Below are positions 35,551 to 45,469 of a stretch of 64,000 nt of DNA, in pieces. The number at the start of each line of letters is the position of its first letter. Position 1 is the stretch's first letter. The DNA is from Polynucleobacter sp. 71A-WALBACH. GTDB lineage: Bacteria; Pseudomonadota; Gammaproteobacteria; Burkholderiales; Burkholderiaceae. The DNA lies in the NCBI RefSeq assembly GCF_018882365.1, contig NZ_JACVOP010000001.1, forward strand, positions 186,001 to 250,000. Reading direction: 5' to 3'. The translations under genes and the position numbers were made by a program. The notes under the pieces were generated by a model, which worked only from the letters and a program-made list of their open reading frames with translations, made no database searches and was not told where the DNA came from.

Positions 35551-38087
35551 TGATAGTTCTCATAGGTTGAGGGTGGTATAGGCTTGGAAGTAGGCATATA
35601 TCCAGGAACATTAAGCTTCATGATATCAACTGGATTGCTACCAGCACTACCAAAGCCCCTAAATTCTATTTGGAATAAAACCTGGGTAGTGGTTATTTGT
35701 GAGGTATTGAGCATTTGTGAATAGGCTCCGCGCAGAGTCCAACAGTCGCGCATCCACTCTAAAGCCACCAGCGTATTTAGCGTTTTGGTCGTTAAGGCGT
35801 CATAACCCCAGCGGCCCAAGACCGATACCTCACGAGTAAGGGGCCACTGACCTGAGACGTTGTATTGGTCTGTTGTAGTCTGTGCCAAGGTAGCAGGAGT
35901 GGGGCCAAAAGCCTGCGTTGGCGGAGTCCAAACGTTTCGATACCCAAAGTTCAAGCTTCTACCTGGTGTGGGACGCCAACTGCCACCCACCGTGGTCTGT
36001 ACAAATTTATTTAACTGAGTGTTGTATTGCCCGAACATATCTGCACTAAAGTTTCCAAGCAGGCGAACCGCGGCTGAACCCAAGGTATCTGAATAGGTTG
36101 TGGGATTGGCAATATTGCCATTGAGCCCCACCCGTTGGCCGGTAAAGTCTTGTCTTTGGGCAATAGTCACGTTTGCACGTTCGGCACCAGTATTGGCCTC
36201 AATCATGCGGCTAGTAATACCGCCAGTGAGTTTATTGTTATCCGCAATACGGTCATTACCAACAAAAGTATTTTCACTAAATATCTGAGTCACCCCAAAA
36301 CCAGCATCCGTCGTGTCAAACAAAGGGGTAAGAGCCTGATTTTGATAGGGGGTGTAGACATAAAAGGCTCTCGGCTCCATTGTGAGCAACATATCGCGCC
36401 CGAAGAAACCTTTTAATTCTGCAGCATCCCTTTCAAAAGCAAGACCTGAGTCCAAACTAAATGTTGGAATCGTAAAACCTTGCACTGGAGGAGCAACGCC
36501 CAAGGGATTATTGGCAGTCACAGCGGCAGTAGCCGCGTAAGTATTGGACTGAAAACTTACCTTCGGAGTGATGTAATAACCCGGCGTAATTTGAGGTAAA
36601 GACATTGCGCCTTTAATGACAGTACGATCTGCCTGGCTGTAGAGATAGCCTGCTGGTGCATAAGCAGGGTTACTATTTACGTTATATGCAAAGCGGGTGT
36701 AATCCGTTGAGAACGTAGTGACTGGCCCAGAGGGCAATGCCAGGTACTTACCGCTAGCATCTGCGACCGTTGGCGTCAAACGATTGCTATAGCTCGCATT
36801 GATATTTGGTAATACGTTATATGGCGACTGAACTGGTGCAGTTAGGTCAGGCTGCAAGGTTTGGAAAGTGACCGCCTTTGCCGAAACATTCCAGTTACTC
36901 AAACTTCCAGTCAGGTTCTTGGTAGTGCCCACTTCTTGACGAAACTGACTGGTAACTGCCCCCGCAATGCTCTGAGAAAAGTCGGTAGGGTACAAGCTAT
37001 CCGAAACACGGGCAACGTTGGCATATCCAGTCCAAGAGCCAGGCATGGGGATACCACCGGGTCCAAGACCACCAGTAAAGGCTTGACGCTGCTGCCAGTC
37101 ATAGCGCCAGCGATCTGTTCCTGTTTTACGGTCATATGGCAGGTAATCACCACCAAGAGTCCCGGAATAAAGCGGGTCTAAGAATTGATACTTAGCGCCC
37201 AGCTGAACGCCGCGTTGACCCATTACTCGAGGTATCAACAACAAGTCGCGATTAGGTGCAATGTTGACGTAATACGGTTGCGTCACATCAATACCATTAT
37301 TGGAGTTGTAGCCTGCTACCGGTGACAATATTCCAGAGCGACGTTGATTCGATGTTGGTGCGGTGAAATAAGGCACATAAGCAATGGGTACATCGAAGAA
37401 TCGCATGACACCATGTGTGCCAACCATTTCTTTTTGCTCGTTATCAATCTCCAGCGTACTCGCCGTGAAATACCAATCTAAATTTTCTGGAGTACAGGTT
37501 GTGTAGGTGGCCTTATCAAACACAAACACGTCAGAAGTTTCGATCGTTAATTTTTTTGCATTTCCGCTGGCACGGTTATCACGCAACTCATAAGTAGGAG
37601 TTTCCATTTCCCCTTCACGCGCGTCTACCCTAAAGCGCGCTTTCGGCCCCTTGAACGATGCATTGCCTTTTGAAAATTCGGTATTGCCAGATAAATTGGC
37701 TACATCAGAATCGGGATCGTATTTAATTTCATCCGCTTTAATCACTGCGCCATTACGACGAATTTGAGCGCGCCCTTTTAAACGCATTTCACGATCGACA
37801 ATTCCATCAATCGAATCGCTGGAGGTAAAGGTTAAAGCTCGACCGTCATCAATAGGCTTTCCAACACGCAGTTGATCATCCAATTTTAAGACAGTGACGT
37901 CTCCACGATCAGGTATTAAAACTGTATTTTGGGCTTTATTTGGATCACTGATTGGAGGCAAAGGAGCGGGTGCTTGAGCAACGCTTGGGAGGGCAAATTG
38001 CGACAATCCAACCCCCATCATTATTCGCAGGGTGACAGCTAAAAAAAGAGGGGCGCAAAGGCCGGCGCGACGGCGATAATGACTCAT
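35547..38087 (-). CDS. lptD: LPS-assembly protein LptD
   Basis: 846 residues. A signal peptide (about 1-38) precedes an N-terminal OstA/jellyroll domain (about 65-200, with VADEIKYDPDSDVANLSGNTEF-like strands) and a large beta-barrel domain. With LptE it inserts LPS into the outer leaflet. Only two cysteines remain in the mature protein, C198 (TTCTPENLDWYF) and C782 (RDCW), enough for one long-range disulfide instead of the two of E. coli. It is the first gene of its operon. The ATG is 33 nt from the divergent amgK ATG. Confidence 0.95.
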   Translation of the reverse strand: MSHYRRRAGLCAPLFLAVTLRIMMGVGLSQFALPSVAQAPAPLPPISDPNKAQNTVLIPDRGDVTVLKLDDQLRVGKPIDDGRALTFTSSDSIDGIVDREMRLKGRAQIRRNGAVIKADEIKYDPDSDVANLSGNTEFSKGNASFKGPKARFRVDAREGEMETPTYELRDNRASGNAKKLTIETSDVFVFDKATYTTCTPENLDWYFTASTLEIDNEQKEMVGTHGVMRFFDVPIAYVPYFTAPTSNQRRSGILSPVAGYNSNNGIDVTQPYYVNIAPNRDLLLIPRVMGQRGVQLGAKYQFLDPLYSGTLGGDYLPYDRKTGTDRWRYDWQQRQAFTGGLGPGGIPMPGSWTGYANVARVSDSLYPTDFSQSIAGAVTSQFRQEVGTTKNLTGSLSNWNVSAKAVTFQTLQPDLTAPVQSPYNVLPNINASYSNRLTPTVADASGKYLALPSGPVTTFSTDYTRFAYNVNSNPAYAPAGYLYSQADRTVIKGAMSLPQITPGYYITPKVSFQSNTYAATAAVTANNPLGVAPPVQGFTIPTFSLDSGLAFERDAAELKGFFGRDMLLTMEPRAFYVYTPYQNQALTPLFDTTDAGFGVTQIFSENTFVGNDRIADNNKLTGGITSRMIEANTGAERANVTIAQRQDFTGQRVGLNGNIANPTTYSDTLGSAAVRLLGNFSADMFGQYNTQLNKFVQTTVGGSWRPTPGRSLNFGYRNVWTPPTQAFGPTPATLAQTTTDQYNVSGQWPLTREVSVLGRWGYDALTTKTLNTLVALEWMRDCWTLRGAYSQMLNTSQITTTQVLFQIEFRGFGSAGSNPVDIMKLNVPGYMPTSKPIPPSTYENYQ

Positions 38088-38120
38088 AGATCCAGACCCG
38101 CCTTATTATACGAATCGACC
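38088..38120. promoter_or_regulatory. Compact divergent promoter region of lptD and amgK
   Basis: Only 33 nt separate the two start codons. On the minus strand a perfect TATAAT lies at 38105-38110, correctly placed for an lptD transcript with a leader of about 11 nt. On plus a TATTAT-like -10 (about 38104-38109) occupies the same bases. Each -35 must fall inside the opposite coding region. I found no good -35 for either. Confidence 0.5.
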
Positions 38121-39122
38121 ATGACTGACTCTCGCTTAGACACCCTCCGCAACTGGCTAAAAGGCCTTGAACCTCGCTGGCAATTAGATCTCCCCACTTT
38201 AGCCCCTGCCTCGGCAGATGCCAGCTTTAGGCGGTATTTCCGAATTAGGTCCAAAAACCCGGATTTTCCGACTTTGATCGTGATGGATGCCCCACCCCAA
38301 CATGAGCCCTTAGATGCCTTCATTAAGGTTGATTTATTGCTTGAAAATGCCGGTCTTAATGTTCCTAAAATTTTAGAAAAAAATGTAGCCGAGGGATTTT
38401 TATTACTCAATGATCTGGGTACTAAAACTTACCTTGCAGAACTCAACTCTGAGAGCGCTGACCATCTATACAAAGATGCGACCCATGCCTTAATTCAAAT
38501 GCAATTAGCAAGTAAGTCAGATGGATTGCCAAACTATGATGAAGCGCTATTACAACATGAGTTGGATTTATTTCCTGAGTGGTATCTTAAGAAACACTTA
38601 CATGTCGAGTTAACAGCACTTCAAGATTCTCAAATCAAGCAAGCATTTGAATTGATTATTCAAAATAATTTGGCCCAAGCAAAAGTCTATGTACATCGCG
38701 ATTACCATTCACGTAATTTGATGGTGACGGAAAAAAATAATCCTGGAGTAATCGATTTTCAAGATGCAGTGTATGGCCCCATCACTTACGATGCATCTTC
38801 ACTCTGGCGTGATGCTTACATTGCATGGCCAGAAGAACGCGTGATTGATTGGGTGATTAAGTTTTGGGAAGAAGGTCGTCAAGCAGGCTTACCCATGCCA
38901 ACTGATTTTGGTCAGTTCTATCGTGACTTTGAATGGATGGGTTTGCAACGCCACTTAAAAGTCTTGGGAATATTTGCCAGACTCTATCATCGCGATGGTA
39001 AAGATGGCTATCTCAAAGACATCCCCTTGGTACTCGAATATGCGATTGCCACTGCAAATCGTTATATCGAATTGAAGCCCTTGGCCCGTATTCTAGAATC
39101 GACGCGGCCCACTCAGGATTGA
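38121..39122 (+). CDS. amgK: N-acetylmuramate/N-acetylglucosamine kinase AmgK
   Basis: 333 residues from MTDSRLDTLR. An aminoglycoside-phosphotransferase-fold kinase that phosphorylates the anomeric carbon of MurNAc (and GlcNAc). Kinase motifs are VHRDYHSRNLMV (catalytic Asp, then Asn) and VIDFQDAVYGPITYD (metal-binding DFQD). It is immediately followed by murU, the diagnostic partner, and is divergent from lptD, an arrangement also seen in pseudomonads. The frame extends 14 codons upstream into lptD's start; I prefer the ATG at 38121. Confidence 0.92.
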   Translation: MTDSRLDTLRNWLKGLEPRWQLDLPTLAPASADASFRRYFRIRSKNPDFPTLIVMDAPPQHEPLDAFIKVDLLLENAGLNVPKILEKNVAEGFLLLNDLGTKTYLAELNSESADHLYKDATHALIQMQLASKSDGLPNYDEALLQHELDLFPEWYLKKHLHVELTALQDSQIKQAFELIIQNNLAQAKVYVHRDYHSRNLMVTEKNNPGVIDFQDAVYGPITYDASSLWRDAYIAWPEERVIDWVIKFWEEGRQAGLPMPTDFGQFYRDFEWMGLQRHLKVLGIFARLYHRDGKDGYLKDIPLVLEYAIATANRYIELKPLARILESTRPTQD

Positions 39123-39134
39123 TGGTCACTCCTC

Positions 39135-39851
39135 ATGAATAAGCCCACTCTCATTCCGTGCTTTTTACTAGCCGCTGGTCGAGGTGAGCGCATGCGCCCA
39201 TTAACGGATGAGCTGCCCAAGCCACTACTCACCATCAAAAACAAATCCTTGCTAGCCTGGCATCTAGAAGCCTTGAGTGAAGCAGGCATTCAAAAGGTTG
39301 TAATAAACCATGCCTGGCTTGGCCAGAAAATTGAATCGGCTCTGGGCAGTGGCAGCCAATTTAACCTCAATATCACCTACTCTCCAGAAGCGAGCGCCCT
39401 AGAAACAGCAGGAGGCATTCGCAAGGCATTACCCCTACTAAACCCTAGTGATTATTTCCTAGTCATCAACGGTGATGTTTTTAGCCCAAACCTGCCAATA
39501 AAGCAGCTTTTGGACCAAGTTTCCGTCTTACGCAGCCTGCCAAACAAGCCTTTAGCGCATCTTTTGATGGTTCCAAACCCGCCTCAACACCCTGATGGGG
39601 ACTTTCATCTCAAAGACTCCCAGGTGACTGGTGAGCCTCTCGCTGGCACTGAAAAACTTACCTTTTCCGGTATTGGGCTCTATCACCTGGACCTCTTTCA
39701 GGATTTAGAGCTAGATGTGCCGGCTAAGCTTGCCCCACTTCTCAGAGAGGCTATGTCTGAAAATAGGGTGACTGGTGAAAAATATATCGGTCCGTGGCAC
39801 GATGTAGGTACACCCCAACGATTACAAGAGCTCAATGTAGCTAATGAATAA
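39135..39851 (+). CDS. murU: N-acetylmuramate alpha-1-phosphate uridylyltransferase MurU
   Basis: 238 residues. A nucleotidyltransferase making UDP-MurNAc from MurNAc-1-phosphate, bypassing MurA and so contributing to fosfomycin tolerance in organisms that have it. The NTP-binding signature LAAGRGERMRPLTDELPKPLL (13-33), the metal aspartate in LVINGDVF and the GPWHDVGTPQRL terminus are present. It starts 12 nt after amgK and overlaps the next gene by 8 nt. Confidence 0.92.
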   Translation: MNKPTLIPCFLLAAGRGERMRPLTDELPKPLLTIKNKSLLAWHLEALSEAGIQKVVINHAWLGQKIESALGSGSQFNLNITYSPEASALETAGGIRKALPLLNPSDYFLVINGDVFSPNLPIKQLLDQVSVLRSLPNKPLAHLLMVPNPPQHPDGDFHLKDSQVTGEPLAGTEKLTFSGIGLYHLDLFQDLELDVPAKLAPLLREAMSENRVTGEKYIGPWHDVGTPQRLQELNVANE

Positions 39852-41214
39852 ATCTGCTATTTACCAACAACGTCGAGTTGAACTCGCAAAACTGATCTGT
39901 GCCAAAACCGGTGGGGGCATTGCCATCATCAGTACAGCACCTGAGACTGCTCGCAATCGAGATAGCGAGTTTCCCTATCGTCATGACAGTGATTTTTTCT
40001 ACCTTACCGGCTTTGAAGAGCCGGGCGCAACACTGGTACTAAAAATTGCTGGATCAACCTCACAACCTCAACTGGAATCACATCTTTTTTGCCGGCCTAA
40101 AGATGCAGAGCGAGAAATTTGGGATGGCATTCGCCTAGGTCCAGACGCAGCACCGGCGGTATTGGGTGTGGAATATGCCCACAGCAATCATGAGCTTGAT
40201 GGCAAGCTGAGTAATTTATTAGCTGATCAAGATGCTGTTTATATCCGCCTGTCAGAGAGTGCCGAGATAGATCGTCGCTTGCGTCATTGGATGGAAGAAG
40301 TGCGAGCTCAGGCTCGTGCTGGCGTCAATCCACCCTCAGAGTTTCATGACATTGAGAGTCTCATTCATGAAATGCGTCTCTTTAAAGATGCACATGAAAT
40401 TGACATCATGCGTCGTGCTGCCGCAATTTCTGCGCGCGCCCACGTTCGCGCCATGCAAGCTTGTAAACCGGGAATCCGGGAGTACCATCTCGAAGCGGAA
40501 CTCCTTCACGAGTTCCGCTATAGCGGTGCACAAAGCGTTGCCTACAACAGTATTGTTGCTGGCGGCGCCAACTCCTGCATTTTGCATTACCGCGCTAGTG
40601 ATGCCGAACTCCGAAGTGGTGATTTATGCTTGATAGATGCTGGCTGCGAGCTTGATGGCTATGCTTCCGATATCACTCGTACCTTTCCAGTAAATGGAAA
40701 ATTTTCAGGACCACAACGCGCTCTGTATGACATTACCCTCGCATCTCAAGAAGCTGCCATCGCGGCAACTAAGCCTGGCAATACATTTATGCAGCCACAT
40801 GAGGCAGCGCTCAAAGTGCTGACTCAAGGCTTGCTTGATGAGAAGCTTCTCAGCTTAGCTGAGCTAGGTTCACTAGAGAACGCGATTGAGACTGCTGCCT
40901 ATCGTCGTTTTTATATGCATCGCACCTCACATTGGTTAGGCATGGATGTGCACGATGTTGGCTCTTATCGTGAACCACTTAGCGCAGTAACAGATTCTTC
41001 AGAAAAACCATGGCGCCATCTAAGGCCCGGCATGGTGCTCACTATCGAGCCAGGCCTTTATGTGCGCCCAGCAAATGATATAGATGAGCGCTTCTGGAAT
41101 ATCGGCATCCGCATTGAAGATGATGTCGTAGTCAACGATGTCGGATGCGAATTAATTTCTCGTGGCGTGCCGGTTAATGCCGATGAGATTGAAGCGCTAA
41201 TGAAGAATAATTAA
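39844..41214 (+). CDS. pepP: Xaa-Pro aminopeptidase (aminopeptidase P)
   Basis: 456 residues. An N-terminal creatinase-like domain (DSEFPYRHDSDFFYLTGFEEPGA) precedes the pita-bread M24B domain. Metal ligands are visible in LIDAGCELDGYASDITRTF (two Asp), HRTSHWLGMDVHDVG (His), TIEPGLYV (Glu) and GIRIEDDVVV (Glu). It removes N-terminal residues before proline in the cytosol. It overlaps murU by 8 nt and precedes the UbiH-like gene by 10 nt; pepP-ubiH linkage is also found in E. coli. Confidence 0.94.
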   Translation: MNKSAIYQQRRVELAKLICAKTGGGIAIISTAPETARNRDSEFPYRHDSDFFYLTGFEEPGATLVLKIAGSTSQPQLESHLFCRPKDAEREIWDGIRLGPDAAPAVLGVEYAHSNHELDGKLSNLLADQDAVYIRLSESAEIDRRLRHWMEEVRAQARAGVNPPSEFHDIESLIHEMRLFKDAHEIDIMRRAAAISARAHVRAMQACKPGIREYHLEAELLHEFRYSGAQSVAYNSIVAGGANSCILHYRASDAELRSGDLCLIDAGCELDGYASDITRTFPVNGKFSGPQRALYDITLASQEAAIAATKPGNTFMQPHEAALKVLTQGLLDEKLLSLAELGSLENAIETAAYRRFYMHRTSHWLGMDVHDVGSYREPLSAVTDSSEKPWRHLRPGMVLTIEPGLYVRPANDIDERFWNIGIRIEDDVVVNDVGCELISRGVPVNADEIEALMKNN

Positions 41215-41224
41215 ATTCCCAAGC

Positions 41225-42382
41225 ATGTCAGCAAAGAACTTCGATATCCTGATTCAAGGTGGCGGCCCAGTAGGCTTAGCCTGCGCCGCCTGGTGTCTGC
41301 AAAAATTTCCAGAAGCAAGCATCGCCTTACTTGACCGCAATCCGGTGGATGATGCTGATTTAGCGGCTGCTGACAGCCGAGGGATTGCCTTATCGCACGG
41401 CAGTAAATTATTGCTAGACACCATTGATGCATGGCCTACCGAATGTGCTGACATTTATCGGGTACACGTATCGCAAGCGGGCCGTTTTGGTCGCGCACTC
41501 ATGACTCGTGAAGAGCTGAAACAAGATGCACTGGGCCACATCATTCGCTATCGTGATATTCACCTCACACTGCGTAAAGCTTTAAGAGCTATTCAAGCAA
41601 ATAGTCCACATTTTGTGTGGCGCCATATCGATACCAATACAGATATTGCTGACATAGAAGCTAAATGTGTAGTTCATGCTGAAGGTGGCTTGTTTAAAAA
41701 ACAGGATTGGGTGGAATCTGGCAGAGACTATGAACAATCCGCTTTAGTTGGATTGGTCGAGGTCGAGAATGCAGCGCCTCATCAGGCATGGGAGCGCTTT
41801 ACCTCTGAAGGGCCTTTAGCAGTTTTGCCAAGCCACTATGGCCCCAATATTCTCAATCTCGTTTGGTGTGGTACCCCAAGCTCTTCGCAAACACGCCTCG
41901 CTTTAAGTGATGCTGATTTTTTGAAGAGCTTGCAAGCTGAGTTTGGATCGCGTATCGGGCAATTTCTTAAAATCCAAGATCGCCGCCTTTACGAACTGGG
42001 GCTCAATTACCGCAAAGAAATTACTCGGGTTAATGAGGTCTGGATTGGCAATGCAGCCCAGGCTTTGCATCCCGTTGCAGGACAAGGCCTCAACCTTGGG
42101 TTGAGGGATGCCTATCTTTTAGCCGAAAAACTCAGCTCCTTATTTTCCAAACCTGAAGATCATAAAACCGCTGCCGCCATAGAAAGCACCCTGCAAGACT
42201 ATGCTCAAAGCCGCAAGGCGGATCGATCCGCCACCATTGGCTTGACCGACTTCATGGCCAGAATCTTCACCTCAAATCTTCTGCCGCTTGTGATCGGCCG
42301 AGGATTAGCTTTATCAGCCCTCCAATGGCTTCCCCCAGTCAAAACAGCCTTAGCCCGCCAGATGATGTTTGGCAGGCGCTAA
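41225..42382 (+). CDS. UbiH/UbiF/Coq6-family FAD-dependent hydroxylase
   Basis: 385 residues. A class A flavin monooxygenase for aromatic-ring hydroxylation in ubiquinone synthesis. The dinucleotide-binding motif ILIQGGGPVGLACA lies at 9-22, and the second FAD motif with the COQ6 signature WIGNAAQALHPVAGQGLNLGLRDAYLLAEKL at about 278-308. Betaproteobacteria vary in which of C1, C5 and C6 each paralogue modifies, so I do not assign UbiH, UbiF or UbiI. ubiB and ubiJ lie 20 kb away. It ends the amgK-murU-pepP run. Confidence 0.88.
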   Translation: MSAKNFDILIQGGGPVGLACAAWCLQKFPEASIALLDRNPVDDADLAAADSRGIALSHGSKLLLDTIDAWPTECADIYRVHVSQAGRFGRALMTREELKQDALGHIIRYRDIHLTLRKALRAIQANSPHFVWRHIDTNTDIADIEAKCVVHAEGGLFKKQDWVESGRDYEQSALVGLVEVENAAPHQAWERFTSEGPLAVLPSHYGPNILNLVWCGTPSSSQTRLALSDADFLKSLQAEFGSRIGQFLKIQDRRLYELGLNYRKEITRVNEVWIGNAAQALHPVAGQGLNLGLRDAYLLAEKLSSLFSKPEDHKTAAAIESTLQDYAQSRKADRSATIGLTDFMARIFTSNLLPLVIGRGLALSALQWLPPVKTALARQMMFGRR

Positions 42383-42436
42383 GGGGCTTAAATAGCCTAC
42401 CAAATACCCGCATTACCAGTTTGACCTAAGTCACGG

Positions 42437-42461
42437 AATCTGCCTATTTTTTAGGCAGATT
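42437..42461 (+). terminator. Hairpin between the UbiH-like gene and dusB, possible terminator
   Basis: A perfect 10-bp inverted repeat (AATCTGCCTA and complement) closes a 5-T loop, 55 nt after the UbiH-like stop. No clean T run follows, so it may be an attenuator or leader structure of the dusB-fis operon rather than a terminator. Confidence 0.45.
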
Positions 42462-42532
42462 TAGGCTGACTTGTGCTAAAGTGACACCCTTTCCCTAGCT
42501 CTAGAAGTGCTCCAGAATCCATCCTGAAATAC

Positions 42533-43549
42533 ATGAAGATTGGCCCACACCTTCTCGCAAATAGATTATTTGTTGCCCCGATGGCAGGGGTAACGGATCG
42601 CCCCTTTCGTCAGCTTTGCAAAAAGCTGGGTGCTGGCTATGCCGTGTCTGAAATGATCGCCTCTAACGCTTTGCTGTGGAAGAGTGAAAAAACCCAGCGT
42701 CGCGCTAATCACCAAGGTGAATTTAAGCCGATCGCAGTTCAAATCGCTGGGGCTGATCCCAGGATGATGGCTGCGGCAGCCAAACTCAACGTCGACCATG
42801 GCGCCCAAATTATTGATATCAATATGGGTTGCCCTGCTAAAAAAGTATGCAATGTTGCAGCCGGTTCTGCGCTATTAAGAGATGAACCTTTAGTGCGGCA
42901 AATTTTAGAAGCCGTAGTTCAGGCTGTAGGCATAGGCCCCAATGCAGTTCCTGTCACGTTAAAGATTCGGACAGGCTGGGATCGAGAGCATAAAAATGCG
43001 ATTGATATTGCGCGTCTTGCAGAAAAGTCCGGTATCTCCATGTTGACTGTTCATGGTCGCACAAGAGCGGATTTGTATCACGGTGAAGCCGAGTACGAGA
43101 CCATTACCGCAGTGAAAAATAGCGTTGCCATTCCAGTAGTGGCTAATGGCGACATCACGACTCCAGAAAAAGCGGCATTTGTTTTAAAAGAAACGGGTGC
43201 TGATGCCATCATGATTGGTCGAGCCGCGCAAGGGCGTCCCTGGATTTTTCGTGAGATTAATCATTTTCTGGAAACTGGCGGTAAATTACCAACTCCACAG
43301 ATTAATGAGATTCAAGAGATCATGAATGCTCATCTCATTGATCACTATGAGTTCTACGGCGAATATATTGGTTTACGCACTGCGCGTAAGCACATCGGCT
43401 GGTATTGCAAGGGCTTGCGAGACTCTCGTGCATTTCGACAAAAAATGAATACTGCCGATGATTGCAAAACCCAATTGCAAATGGTGAATGATTTTTTCAA
43501 TGAAATGAAATCCCATTCTGATCGTTTGTTATTTTTAGAAGCAGCCTAA
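42533..43549 (+). CDS. dusB: tRNA-dihydrouridine synthase DusB
   Basis: 338 residues. An FMN-dependent enzyme that reduces specific D-loop uridines of tRNA. Start block APMAGVTDRPFR, catalytic cysteine in INMGCPAKKVCN, FMN/substrate motifs TLKIRTGWD and TVHGRTRADLYHG, GDITTPEKA and MIGRAAQGRPWIF. The C-terminal helical domain is complete. It precedes fis by 29 nt, the widely conserved dusB-fis pair. The 150-nt upstream gap holds a hairpin at 42437-42461. Confidence 0.96.
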   Translation: MKIGPHLLANRLFVAPMAGVTDRPFRQLCKKLGAGYAVSEMIASNALLWKSEKTQRRANHQGEFKPIAVQIAGADPRMMAAAAKLNVDHGAQIIDINMGCPAKKVCNVAAGSALLRDEPLVRQILEAVVQAVGIGPNAVPVTLKIRTGWDREHKNAIDIARLAEKSGISMLTVHGRTRADLYHGEAEYETITAVKNSVAIPVVANGDITTPEKAAFVLKETGADAIMIGRAAQGRPWIFREINHFLETGGKLPTPQINEIQEIMNAHLIDHYEFYGEYIGLRTARKHIGWYCKGLRDSRAFRQKMNTADDCKTQLQMVNDFFNEMKSHSDRLLFLEAA

Positions 43550-43578
43550 ATTTAGTTTTTTAGTTATTCAATTTATCT

Positions 43579-43818
43579 ATGACCAATAAGCACCCTATTA
43601 CCGAATGTATTGAGACTCAACTCCAACGTTATTTGGATGACCTCAAAGGAACACCCCCATCTGATCTTTACCAAATGGTTCTCGCAGTGGTTGAAAAGCC
43701 GATGTTGGAATTAGTGATGCAGCACGCGAAGCAGAATCAATCTTTGGCTGCGCAGTATCTTGGCATCAACCGCAATACGCTGCACAAGAAGTTGCTTGAA
43801 CACCAACTCCTCAAATAA
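43579..43818 (+). CDS. fis: Fis-family DNA-binding protein
   Basis: 79 residues, shorter than the 98-residue E. coli Fis but typical for betaproteobacteria. The C-terminal helix-turn-helix is clear (QSLAAQYLGINRNTLHKKL, about 54-72). The N-terminal arm is abbreviated. Fis bends DNA and activates rRNA/tRNA promoters and site-specific recombination; autoregulation through the dusB promoter is known in enterics and only inferred here. It is followed by purH after 47 nt. Confidence 0.93.
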   Translation: MTNKHPITECIETQLQRYLDDLKGTPPSDLYQMVLAVVEKPMLELVMQHAKQNQSLAAQYLGINRNTLHKKLLEHQLLK

Positions 43819-43865
43819 GCCAAATCCATTCGCAAATTCTTGATTAATTAAACCTTCTGAAAAAT

Positions 43866-45446
43866 ATGATCCGCACAGCCCTACTCTCTGTTTCCGATAA
43901 AAATGGCATTGTGCCGTTCGCCAAAGCCCTACATGATCAAGGCGTCAAGCTGATCTCTACTGGCGGTACCGCAAAGCTCTTAGCTGAAAATGATTTACCC
44001 GTAGTGGAAGTATCTTCACTCACTAAGTTTCCAGAGATGCTAGACGGCCGCGTAAAAACTCTGCACCCTATGGTGCATGGTGGCTTATTGGCTCGCCGAG
44101 ATTTTCCGGAGCATATGGCTGCTTTAAAAGAGCATGGCATCGATACGATCGATATGCTGGTTATTAATCTCTACCCATTTAATGAGACCGTTGCTAAAGC
44201 GGATTGCTCATTTGAAGATGCGGTTGAGAATATTGATATTGGTGGGCCAGCGATGTTGCGCGCTGCCGCCAAGAATCATCAAGATGTGACCGTACTGATC
44301 TCCCCCGAAGATTACGCGCCAGTATTAAATGAAATGAAAGCCAATCAGAATGTGGTTTCTTATAAAACCAATTTGGGTCTGGCTAAAAAAGTATTTGCCC
44401 ATACCGCACAATACGACGGTGCGATTGCAAATTATTTATCCGCCCTAGGCGATGACCTTGATCACAAAAAGCGCTCTGCCTATCCAGAAACTCTGCACCT
44501 TGCCTTCGAAAAGGTGCAAGAAATGCGTTACGGTGAAAACCCACACCAATCCGCAGCCTTCTATAAAGACATCTATCCAGTCGATGGCGCACTGGCCAAT
44601 TACAAACAATTGCAAGGCAAAGAGCTCTCTTACAACAACATCGCTGACGCCGACTCTGCTTGGGAATGCGTTAAGAGCTTTACTGGTAATGTCGGTGGTG
44701 CAGCAGCTTGCGTCATTATTAAACATGCCAATCCTTGCGGTGTAGCTGTAGGTGGCAATGCGCTTGAGGCCTATCAAAAAGCATTTAAAACAGATCCAAG
44801 TTCAGCATTTGGTGGAATTATTGCCTTCAATGTACCGTGTGACGGTGTCGCAGCTGAAGCAATTGCTAAGCAGTTCGTAGAAGTATTGATTGCGCCTAGC
44901 TTTAGTGATGAAGCAAAAGCCATCTTTGCTGCCAAACAAAATGTCCGTCTCCTGGAAATTCCTCTAGGCACTGCATTTAATACTTTTGATTTAAAACGCG
45001 TTGGTGGTGGCTTGCTAGTTCAGTCTCCAGATGCGAAGAACGTACTTGAGAATGAAATGCGTGTTGTGAGCAAGCGCCTTCCAACGCCAAGCGAAATGCA
45101 CGAAATGATGTTTGCATGGCGTGTTGCGAAGTTCGTAAAATCCAATGCGATTGTGTATTGTGCTAACGGCATGACGCTCGGGATTGGCGCCGGCCAAATG
45201 AGCCGCGTTGACTCTGCTCGTATGGCAAGTATTAAGGCTGAGAACGCTGGCTTGAGCCTCAAAGGCTCTGCAGTTGCCAGCGATGCCTTCTTCCCATTCC
45301 GTGACGGCTTAGATGTCGTGGTCAATGGTGGTGCAAGTTGTGCCATTCAACCAGGTGGCAGTATGCGTGATGATGAAATCATTGCTGCGGCTAATGAGCA
45401 TGGCATTGCCATGATCTTTACTGGTACACGCCACTTCCGTCATTAA
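43866..45446 (+). CDS. purH: Bifunctional AICAR formyltransferase / IMP cyclohydrolase
   Basis: 526 residues. Performs the last two steps of de novo IMP synthesis. The N-terminal cyclohydrolase domain ([38 protein letters not shown]) and C-terminal transformylase domain ([36 protein letters not shown]) are both complete. It lies in a run dusB-fis-purH-ruvCAB, seen in many Burkholderiaceae. No PurR-type site was recognised in the short upstream gap. Confidence 0.97.
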   Translation: MIRTALLSVSDKNGIVPFAKALHDQGVKLISTGGTAKLLAENDLPVVEVSSLTKFPEMLDGRVKTLHPMVHGGLLARRDFPEHMAALKEHGIDTIDMLVINLYPFNETVAKADCSFEDAVENIDIGGPAMLRAAAKNHQDVTVLISPEDYAPVLNEMKANQNVVSYKTNLGLAKKVFAHTAQYDGAIANYLSALGDDLDHKKRSAYPETLHLAFEKVQEMRYGENPHQSAAFYKDIYPVDGALANYKQLQGKELSYNNIADADSAWECVKSFTGNVGGAAACVIIKHANPCGVAVGGNALEAYQKAFKTDPSSAFGGIIAFNVPCDGVAAEAIAKQFVEVLIAPSFSDEAKAIFAAKQNVRLLEIPLGTAFNTFDLKRVGGGLLVQSPDAKNVLENEMRVVSKRLPTPSEMHEMMFAWRVAKFVKSNAIVYCANGMTLGIGAGQMSRVDSARMASIKAENAGLSLKGSAVASDAFFPFRDGLDVVVNGGASCAIQPGGSMRDDEIIAAANEHGIAMIFTGTRHFRH

Positions 45447-45469
45447 GCAAAGAAATTAGTAAACCACTC

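Noticed and set aside
36861..37181. 106-residue plus-strand frame inside lptD
   Set aside because: Antisense shadow of the LptD barrel; no coding features of its own.
44445..44777. 110-residue minus-strand frame inside purH
   Set aside because: Shadow of a strongly conserved gene; no ribosome site or recognisable domain.
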